A program made the translations under genes and the position numbers. Positions 6,829 through 12,130 of a DNA stretch of 12,130 nucleotides are shown here, piece after piece. Origin of the DNA: Reyranella sp. (GTDB lineage: Bacteria; Pseudomonadota; Alphaproteobacteria; Reyranellales; Reyranellaceae); assembly GCA_030679805.1 (NCBI GenBank), contig JAUXST010000469.1, positions 1 to 12,130 on the forward strand. The letters are read 5' to 3'. Each line of letters opens with the position of its first letter. The first letter of the stretch is position 1. The notes under the pieces are model-generated. The model ran no database searches, was not told the origin of the DNA, and was given only the letters and a program-made list of their open reading frames with translations.

Positions 6829-7803
6829 ATGTCACATGTAAAACGGCGATTCCTTCTCACGGCGGCCCTCGTCCTCGCCTCGACCGCCGCTTTCGCCCAG
6901 TCCTGGCCCACCAAGTCGATCCGCATGATCGTGCCGCTGGCGCCCGGCGCCACGGCCGACATCGTCGCGCGCATCTTCGCCGACGAACTGGGCAAGTCGC
7001 TGGGACAGACCGTCGTGGTCGACAACAAGACCGGGGCCGGCGGCACCATTGCCACGGCAGAGGCGGCCCGCGCGCCGGCCGACGGTTACACGCTGGTGCT
7101 GGTGTCGCAGGGCACGATGGTCTTCAACATGGGGCTCTACAAGGCGCCCGGCTACGATTCGCTGAAGGACCTGGCGATGGTCGCGGTGACTGGCGGCGTT
7201 TCCAACGTCCTGATCGTGTCGCCCGACAATCCCGCCAGGACCGTGGCCGACGTGCTTGCCCAGGCGCGCGCCAAGCCGGGTGAGCTGACCTATTCGTCGG
7301 GCGGCGTCGGCACCAGTCATCACATGTCCGGTGTCCTGCTCGAGCTGCGGACCGGCGTGAAGTTGCAGCACGTGCCCTATCGCGCGACGCCGGCTGCCAT
7401 CATGGCCGTGGCGAACGGCGAGGTGGCGATCGGCTTCTTCAACACCCCGACCGTGATCGGCCAGATCAAGGGTGGCAAGCTGAAGGCGATCGCCGTGACC
7501 AGCGAAAAGCGGTCCGATCTCCTGCCCAACGTGCCGACCATGATCGAATCGGAGGTCAAGGACTACGTGGTGAACACCTGGATGGGGTTTGCCGTGCCGG
7601 CCGGCGTGCCCGAGCCGGTGATCGCCAGGCTCAACGCCGAGATCAATCGCATCGGCCAATTGCCGCAGGTCCGCGAGAAGATGCTGGCCCAGGGCATCGA
7701 AATCCTGCCGCCCGGTTCGCCGGCGGCGGCGCAGAAGCTGGTTCGGGACGACCTTGCCCTCTGGTTGCCCATCATCAAGGCATCCGGCGCCTCGGCGGAG
7801 TGA
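6829..7803 (+). CDS. Bug/TctC-family periplasmic solute-binding protein
   Basis: This 324-residue protein is a Bug (TctC-like) receptor, the extracytoplasmic component of tripartite tricarboxylate transporters. It typically binds carboxylates such as citrate or dicarboxylic acids. The N-terminus is a signal peptide with KRR followed by a hydrophobic core and likely cleavage after AFA (residue 23). The mature protein begins QSWPTKSIRMIVPLAPG, followed by ADIVAR, VVVDNKTGAGGTIATAEAA and DGYTL, all hallmark Bug positions. YSSGGVGTSHHMSG and LQHVPYR are also typical. The start has an excellent AGGAGG. No TctA or TctB membrane subunits are in the window, so it is an orphan receptor here, as is common in this very large family. 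The ligand cannot be told from sequence; the nearby LeuCD and CoA-transferases make a carboxylic acid likely. Confidence 0.93.
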   Translation: MSHVKRRFLLTAALVLASTAAFAQSWPTKSIRMIVPLAPGATADIVARIFADELGKSLGQTVVVDNKTGAGGTIATAEAARAPADGYTLVLVSQGTMVFNMGLYKAPGYDSLKDLAMVAVTGGVSNVLIVSPDNPARTVADVLAQARAKPGELTYSSGGVGTSHHMSGVLLELRTGVKLQHVPYRATPAAIMAVANGEVAIGFFNTPTVIGQIKGGKLKAIAVTSEKRSDLLPNVPTMIESEVKDYVVNTWMGFAVPAGVPEPVIARLNAEINRIGQLPQVREKMLAQGIEILPPGSPAAAQKLVRDDLALWLPIIKASGASAE

Positions 7804-7827
7804 AGCGGGCCCTTTGGCCTCGATTTC

Positions 7828-7856
7828 TTGCAAAACAACGGCCTGGCGCGTATCCC
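7828..7856 (+). promoter_or_regulatory. Candidate promoter for asd
   Basis: TTGCAA (7828-7833) and TATCCC (7851-7856) are 17 nt apart in the 100-nt gap ahead of asd. They would give a leader of about 40 nt. The -10 box is a weak match, so this is tentative. Confidence 0.3.
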
Positions 7857-7903
7857 CCTCTGTCCTTCAATCAGGGAGCGCGCACACCTAGCGCACTATC
7901 GTC

Positions 7904-8914
7904 ATGGGCTACAGAGTCGCCGTCGTCGGCGCGACCGGCAATGTCGGTCGCGAAATGCTGAATATCCTGGCCGAGAGAAACTTCCCGGCCGATGACGTTG
8001 TCGCATTGGCCTCCGCGCGTTCGGTGGGCCAGCTGGCGTCGTTCGGCGACAAGACGACGAAAGTCCAGGACCTCGCGAAATTCGACTTCAAGGGCATCGA
8101 CATCGTGTTGAGTTCGCCCGGCGCCAAGGTGTCGGCCGAGCACAGTCCGCGCGCGGCCAAGGCCGGCGCGATCGTGATCGACAACACATCGTACTGGCGC
8201 ATGGACCCCGATGTCCCGCTGGTCGTGCCCGAGGTCAATCCCAAGGCGATCGCTGGCTACAAGGGCCGCGGCATCATCGCCAATCCCAACTGCTCGACCA
8301 TCCAGATGGTGGTGGCGCTGAAGCCGATCCACGACGCGGCCGGCATCAAGCGTGTCGTGGTGTCGACCTACCAGTCGACCTCGGGTGCGGGCAAGGAAGG
8401 CATGGACGAACTCCTGAGCCAGACCAAGAGCTTCTTCGTGAACCAGTCGCTGGATCCGAAGAAGTTCACCAAAAGCATCGCCTTCAACGTCATTCCCCAT
8501 ATCGACGTCTTCATGGATGACGGCTCGACCAAGGAAGAATGGAAGATGGTGGTCGAGACCAAGAAGATCCTCGATCCCAGGATCAAGGTGCATGCCACCT
8601 GCGTACGCGTGCCGACCTTCGTCGGCCATGCCGAAGCGATCAATCTCGAGCTCGAGCGGCCGCTCGACGATGTCGAGGCGCGTCGTGTGCTGGCCGCGGC
8701 GCCGGGTATCCTGGTGGTCGACCGGCGCGAGAACGGCGGCTATGTCACGCCGCAGGAAGTGACCGGCCAGGACGGCGTGTTCGTGAGCCGCATCCGCTCC
8801 GATCCCACGATCGACAACGGTCTGGCGATGTGGGTGGTCAGCGACAATCTGCGCAAGGGCGCGGCGCTCAATGCCGTCCAGATCGCCGAGGAGCTGATCA
8901 AGGGCTACATCTAG
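7904..8914 (+). CDS. asd: Aspartate-semialdehyde dehydrogenase
   Basis: This 336-residue enzyme has typical Asd length. It reduces aspartyl-4-phosphate to aspartate semialdehyde with NADPH in the cytosol, the branch point to lysine/diaminopimelate, threonine and methionine. The N-terminal VAVVGATGNVGREML is the nucleotide-binding glycine motif. The catalytic cysteine is C130 in IANPNCSTIQM. The family signature HATCVRVPTFVGHAEA contains C233, R235 and H242, and the substrate region includes YQSTSGAGKEGMDEL. No clear Shine-Dalgarno lies close to the ATG (AGGGAG at 7873-7878 is 25 nt away), but the protein starts exactly where Asd proteins do. In many alphaproteobacteria asd lies next to leuB; here a Bug receptor precedes it. 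Confidence 0.96.
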   Translation: MGYRVAVVGATGNVGREMLNILAERNFPADDVVALASARSVGQLASFGDKTTKVQDLAKFDFKGIDIVLSSPGAKVSAEHSPRAAKAGAIVIDNTSYWRMDPDVPLVVPEVNPKAIAGYKGRGIIANPNCSTIQMVVALKPIHDAAGIKRVVVSTYQSTSGAGKEGMDELLSQTKSFFVNQSLDPKKFTKSIAFNVIPHIDVFMDDGSTKEEWKMVVETKKILDPRIKVHATCVRVPTFVGHAEAINLELERPLDDVEARRVLAAAPGILVVDRRENGGYVTPQEVTGQDGVFVSRIRSDPTIDNGLAMWVVSDNLRKGAALNAVQIAEELIKGYI

Positions 8915-8917
8915 CCG

Positions 8918-8930
8918 GGATTCACAATCC
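8918..8930 (+). terminator. Short hairpin after asd, weak terminator candidate
   Basis: GGATT-CAC-AATCC forms a 5-bp stem starting 3 nt after the asd stop. There is no T-run after it, so it is at best a weak 3' structure. Confidence 0.2.
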
Positions 8931-8971
8931 TGCGAGCGTGGAACTGTGGCGCCGGCCTCGTGCCGGTGTCC

Positions 8972-9005
8972 TATCCATGCGGTGATATCGCTCAGATATC
9001 CATGC
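8972..9005. repeat. Small direct and inverted repeats upstream of the TPR gene
   Basis: TATCCATGC occurs at 8972-8980 and 8997-9005. Between and overlapping these, GATATC occurs at 8984-8989 and 8995-9000, separated by 5 nt. The cluster lies 66 nt ahead of the next start and could be a regulatory site. It may also be chance. Confidence 0.3.
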
Positions 9006-9070
9006 TGGCCCCGATGTTTGGGCGCGCTAATTGATGTAGACTTGCAATACGTCAACTCAAGCGATTAGAC

Positions 9071-10507
9071 GTGACCGACAGGCCGATCATTCACCCGACA
9101 CAGCCGGAGTCGACGGCCTCCGTCGCGCCGACGCCGCTGTTCGGCAGCGAGGCCGACAGCTTCGTCCAGCAGTTGCGGCTGGCGGCGCAGGCTCATCGCT
9201 CGGGCCGGCTCGACGAGGCGATCTCCTCGTATCTGCGGCTGCTCGCGGTGCGGCCTTATCATGCCGAACTGCACAACAATCTTGGCGTGGCGCTCCGGCT
9301 GGTCGGCAAGCTCGATGCGTCGGTCTCGCACCATCGACTCTCGCTCGCGGCCGATCCCGGCAATCCCGCCCTGCATTCCAATCTCGGAAACGCACTGCGC
9401 GCCGCCAACCGTCTCGAAGAGGCGGTGAAGCATCACTTTCACTCCATCACGCTCAATCGCGACTATGCCGAGGGCTTCTTCAATCTGGCGCTCTGTCTGC
9501 GCGATCTCGGTCGCCTGGACGAGGCCGTCGGCTGCTTCGGACGGGCGCTGGCGCTCAATCCCGACAACCGGCGGGCCCGTGTCGAACTTGCCATCGCGCT
9601 CATGATGCGCGGCGAACTCCGGGAAGGATTCGCGACCTACGAAGTGCGCAAGCGCCTGCCGGAGACGCCGGTTCCCGACTTCACCCAACCGGTGTGGGAT
9701 GGTGGATCGATCGAGGGCAAGCGCATCCTGCTCTACCCCGAGCAAGGGCTGGGCGACGTGCTGCTGTTCGTGCGGTTCGCGCGTGAACTGAAGCGTCGAG
9801 GTGCCACGATTCTGGTGCTTTGCCAGGCGCTCCTGAAGGAGCTGCTCGGTAACGTCGACTTCATCGATCGCGCGGTTGCCGAGGGTGAACCGCTGCCGGA
9901 ATTCGATGTGCATGCCTCGATGGTGTCGTTGCCCCATCTTTGCGGCGCCGACTTCGACGCCCTGGCCGGCGAGCCGGCGTATCTGCGCGCGCCGGCGGAC
10001 AGCCGGATCAAGCTCGGCCATCTCGAGAAGGCGAAGCTGCGCATCGGCATCTACTGGGCGGCGATGCCGAACCAACCGCTGGACCGGCAGCGTTCCGTGC
10101 CGTTCGCTCACTTCCTGGCGCTCGCAGGCGACGCCGAACTTCTGATTTTCAGCCTTCAGGGCGGTGTGCATCAACAGGACATCCAGCAGTTCGGAGCCGG
10201 CGGGCTGGTGCACGACGTCGGCCGCGGCATCTTCGATTTTGCCGAGGCCGCCACCGCGCTGTCGCAGCTCGACATGCTGATCTCGATCGACGCGCCGATC
10301 GCGCACCTGGCGGCGGCCATGGGGATGAAGACCTGGGTGCTGTTGCCGTCGACGGCCGATTGGCGCTGGCAGCTCGGCGGCGCCCGCGCATCCTGGTATC
10401 CGTCGGCGCGGTTGTTCCGTCAGCCGAGACCGGGTGACTGGGAGGCTGTGTTCACCGACGTGGCGCGCGAACTCGACGCGCTCAAGCAGCGGGCGCCGTC
10501 CGCTTAG
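9071..10507 (+). CDS. TPR protein with C-terminal GT9-like glycosyltransferase domain
   Basis: This 478-residue protein starts at GTG. No other usable start exists before the conserved part, and the Shine-Dalgarno is weak. About residues 34-195 hold four to five tetratricopeptide repeats, recognisable by units such as GRLDEAISSYLRLLAVRP, NNLGVALRLVGKLDAS and GRLDEAVGCFGRALALNP. Residues 210-475 match the glycosyltransferase domain found fused to such TPRs: EQGLGDVLLFVRFA (near 224-237), GIYWAAMPNQPLDRQRSVP (near 326-344), SLQGG (361-365), DFAEAATALSQLDMLISID, and a tail WRWQLGGARASWYPSARLFR. The donor and acceptor are unknown; relatives are often placed in polysaccharide or protein glycosylation. 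No signal peptide or membrane segment is seen, so it is cytosolic. The usual SVDTxxAHLAG is SIDAPIAHLAA here. Confidence 0.87.
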   Translation: MTDRPIIHPTQPESTASVAPTPLFGSEADSFVQQLRLAAQAHRSGRLDEAISSYLRLLAVRPYHAELHNNLGVALRLVGKLDASVSHHRLSLAADPGNPALHSNLGNALRAANRLEEAVKHHFHSITLNRDYAEGFFNLALCLRDLGRLDEAVGCFGRALALNPDNRRARVELAIALMMRGELREGFATYEVRKRLPETPVPDFTQPVWDGGSIEGKRILLYPEQGLGDVLLFVRFARELKRRGATILVLCQALLKELLGNVDFIDRAVAEGEPLPEFDVHASMVSLPHLCGADFDALAGEPAYLRAPADSRIKLGHLEKAKLRIGIYWAAMPNQPLDRQRSVPFAHFLALAGDAELLIFSLQGGVHQQDIQQFGAGGLVHDVGRGIFDFAEAATALSQLDMLISIDAPIAHLAAAMGMKTWVLLPSTADWRWQLGGARASWYPSARLFRQPRPGDWEAVFTDVARELDALKQRAPSA

Positions 10508-10529
10508 AGTAGGTTGGCACTAGGTCTAA

Positions 10530-10640
10530 ACCTCATCCTGAGGAGTTCCCCATCGGTGCGGCCGACCCCGAAGGATGAGGTCGTTGTTGGGGCGACGCCA
10601 AAGAGAATGCCAATAGATTCACAAGCTCTCAGGATGAGGT
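10530..10640. repeat. REP-like palindromic element with three arms
   Basis: ACCTCATCCTGAG at 10530-10542 is the exact inverse of CTCAGGATGAGGT at 10628-10640. A middle copy, AGGATGAGG at 10572-10580, also pairs with CCTCATCCT. The element can therefore fold in two mutually exclusive ways, with a short 32-nt loop or a long 85-nt loop. It occupies most of the 236-nt gap after the TPR gene. I see no gene or clear promoter in the rest of that gap. Confidence 0.7.
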
Positions 10641-10743
10641 ATTATTGTATCTGCCAACTCCGGCGAATTGCGATGTGAATCTCGAACGCTTCACGTCGTC
10701 GCGAGCAGGCCATCCGGCCGCCGCCGGCCGGCGTAGACTGGGC

Positions 10744-12130
10744 ATGAGGTTCATTCTCGCCCTTCTGCTGATCGCCCTGTCCGGCTCGACCCGCGCCGAA
10801 CCCACTGCGCTGCCCTGGCAGAAGTGGGAGCCGGCGCTGTTCGACCGCGCGGCGCGCGAGGACAAATACATCCTCCTGCACATGGCAGCGGTGTGGTGCC
10901 ACTGGTGCCATGTCATGGAGGGTACGACCTACCGCGATCCCGCCATTCAGAAGAAGATCGCCGAGAAGTTCATCGCCGTGCGCGTCGACCAGGACCGCGA
11001 CCCCGAACTCTCCTATCGCTACGAGAACTGGGGCTGGCCCGCGACCGTCATGCTCGACAAGGACGGCAACGAAATTTTCAAGCGCCGTGGCTACATTCCG
11101 CCCGAGCTGTTTAGAAAACTGCTGGCGGCGGTGATCGAAGATCCCTCCGCGCTGCCGATATTCGCGATGGGCGCCACGGTCGATCCCGACGCCGTCGCCC
11201 TCTCTCCGAAACGCCGCGCCGATGTCGAGGCGCTGGTGCTCAAAAGCTTCGACAAGGACAACGGCGGCTTCGGCGACACCCACCGCTTCCTCCACGGCGA
11301 CACCGTCGAATGGGCGCTGGAGCGAGGCCGCGCCCTGCAACGCAACGGCGAACCTGCGCCGTGGCGCGACGTGTCGGCAAAAACGCTGGCCGGCGCGCGC
11401 CGCCTGATCGATCCGGTGTGGGGCGGAATGTTCCAGTATTCCGACAGGCTCGACTGGTCGGGCCCGCACTACGAGAAGCTTTTGAACATCCAGCGCGACG
11501 CGATCCGCAGCTACGTGCTGGCCCACGAGATCGGCGGCGATCCTGCGGACCTTGCCGCGGCGCGCGACGTTGCCCGCTGGCTGACGGAGTTCATGCAAAG
11601 CCCCGAGGGCGCGTTCTATACCAGCCAGGACGCTGACGCCGGCCCCGATCTGCACGGCGATGCCTTCTATGCCAGGACCGACGCCGAGCGGCGCGCCGGC
11701 CTAAAACCGCCGATCGACCGCAACACCTATGCCCGCGAAAACGGCTGGGCGATCGCGAGCCTCGCCGCCCTCTACGACGTGTCAGGCGACACCGCGCTGC
11801 TCGACGCCGCCCGACGCGCCTTCGCCTGGACGCTCGCCAACCGGCGCGCGCCCAACGGCAGCTTCGGCCATTCCAGGGCGACGGATGACGACACGCATCT
11901 CGGTGACACGCTGGCCGTTGCCGAGGCGGCGCTCGCGCTTTACCGCAGCACCGCCGAGCGCCCCTATCTCGGCATCGCCATCGACCTGGGCGAGATCGTC
12001 TTGCGCGATCACCGCGATGCCACCGGCGGTTTCATGGTACGCCAGCCCGAGCCGGGCGCGCGTGGCGTGCTCGCCAGGTCAGTGAAGCAAATCGACGAAA
12101 ACGTCGCCGTCACGCGCCTGCTCAACCTGC
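10744..12130 (+). CDS. Exported thioredoxin-fold DUF255/YyaL-like protein, partial (3' end beyond window)
   Basis: An open frame of 462 codons runs uninterrupted off the right edge. Residues 1-18 form a signal peptide (RFILALLLIALSGSTRA) with likely cleavage after TRA. Next comes a thioredoxin-like domain with the redox motif AAVWCHWCHVME (C52, C55) and a cis-proline region GWPATVML (P99), matching the DUF255 / YyaL / SPATA20 type. From about residue 150 on, helical segments with GGF and GGM motifs (DKDNGGFGDT, PVWGGMFQYSD, ENGWAIASLAALYD, APNGSFGH) resemble the alpha/alpha-toroid half of this family. YyaL-type proteins are usually longer and cytosolic, so a signal peptide points to a periplasmic variant. 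No Shine-Dalgarno is evident, but the signal peptide begins exactly at this ATG. The biochemical role is not established. Confidence 0.85.
   Translation, partial: MRFILALLLIALSGSTRAEPTALPWQKWEPALFDRAAREDKYILLHMAAVWCHWCHVMEGTTYRDPAIQKKIAEKFIAVRVDQDRDPELSYRYENWGWPATVMLDKDGNEIFKRRGYIPPELFRKLLAAVIEDPSALPIFAMGATVDPDAVALSPKRRADVEALVLKSFDKDNGGFGDTHRFLHGDTVEWALERGRALQRNGEPAPWRDVSAKTLAGARRLIDPVWGGMFQYSDRLDWSGPHYEKLLNIQRDAIRSYVLAHEIGGDPADLAAARDVARWLTEFMQSPEGAFYTSQDADAGPDLHGDAFYARTDAERRAGLKPPIDRNTYARENGWAIASLAALYDVSGDTALLDAARRAFAWTLANRRAPNGSFGHSRATDDDTHLGDTLAVAEAALALYRSTAERPYLGIAIDLGEIVLRDHRDATGGFMVRQPEPGARGVLARSVKQIDENVAVTRLLNL

Noticed and set aside
7871..9055. 394-residue open frame on the minus strand opposite asd
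   Set aside because: It lies wholly antisense to a clear asd gene, its His/Asp/Arg-rich sequence matches no family, and long antisense frames are expected in GC-rich DNA.
9027..9055. Minus-strand TTGACG-17 nt-AATTAG promoter-like pair
   Set aside because: It points into the 3' end of asd with no minus-strand gene to serve, and the -10 box is poor.
9065..10306. 413-residue minus-strand frame opposite the TPR gene
   Set aside because: Antisense shadow of the TPR-glycosyltransferase with no recognisable domain.
10642..11655. 337-residue minus-strand frame opposite the DUF255-like gene
   Set aside because: The plus strand encodes a signal peptide, a CHWC motif and family-like blocks; the minus frame shows none.
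1..12130. tRNA, rRNA, CRISPR array, insertion sequence, prophage or toxin-antitoxin genes
   Set aside because: I looked for cloverleaf-like sequences, regularly spaced repeats, transposases and small paired genes and saw none; the only repeats are the REP-like hairpins described.

Overview
The window is a GC-rich bacterial chromosome segment. Its gene types (a Bug/TctC receptor, tandem CaiB/BaiF CoA-transferases, an Mpo1-like membrane protein, a TPR-glycosyltransferase, a DUF255-type protein) and its intergenic repeats of the type 'cctcatcctgag...aaggatgagg' and 'gtcatcctgagcgaagcgaaggat' suggest an alphaproteobacterium, perhaps of the Rhodospirillales/Rhizobiales kind. The genus cannot be fixed from the sequence alone.

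Layout: (1) At 1-2195, on +, the C-terminus of an unrecognised protein is followed after 12 nt by a LeuC-type large subunit and a LeuD-type small subunit of an isopropylmalate-isomerase-like hydro-lyase. (2) At 2215-5000, on -, a compact operon runs convergent to leuCD: two paralogous CaiB/BaiF family III CoA-transferases joined by an ATGA overlap, then a small DUF962/Mpo1-like membrane protein. (3) At 5135-6535, on +, a cysteine-type sulfatase is divergent from the CoA-transferases and probably starts at a GTG. (4) At 6536-6828 lies a repeat-rich intergenic region with two long hairpin repeats; it reads as an old tandem duplication of the sulfatase 3' end, the repeat and the next gene's start. 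(5) At 6829-7803 is a Bug-type periplasmic solute-binding protein, followed at 7904-8914 by aspartate-semialdehyde dehydrogenase (asd). (6) At 9071-10507 is a TPR protein with a C-terminal GT9-like glycosyltransferase domain. (7) At 10508-10743 is a gap holding a REP-like palindromic element. (8) From 10744 past the window edge runs an exported thioredoxin-fold (DUF255/YyaL-like) protein.

How the genes may work together (inference): LeuCD, two CoA-transferases and a Bug carboxylate receptor would fit uptake and CoA-activation of a hydroxylated or branched di/tricarboxylic acid. The LeuD-type subunit departs from the usual leucine-pathway enzyme at a conserved position (SREN instead of SREH), and no leuA or leuB is visible. 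This part of the window has the best chance of holding an undescribed pathway, but the sequence alone does not prove it. Asd is an ordinary biosynthetic gene. The TPR-glycosyltransferase and the DUF255-like protein look unrelated to the rest.
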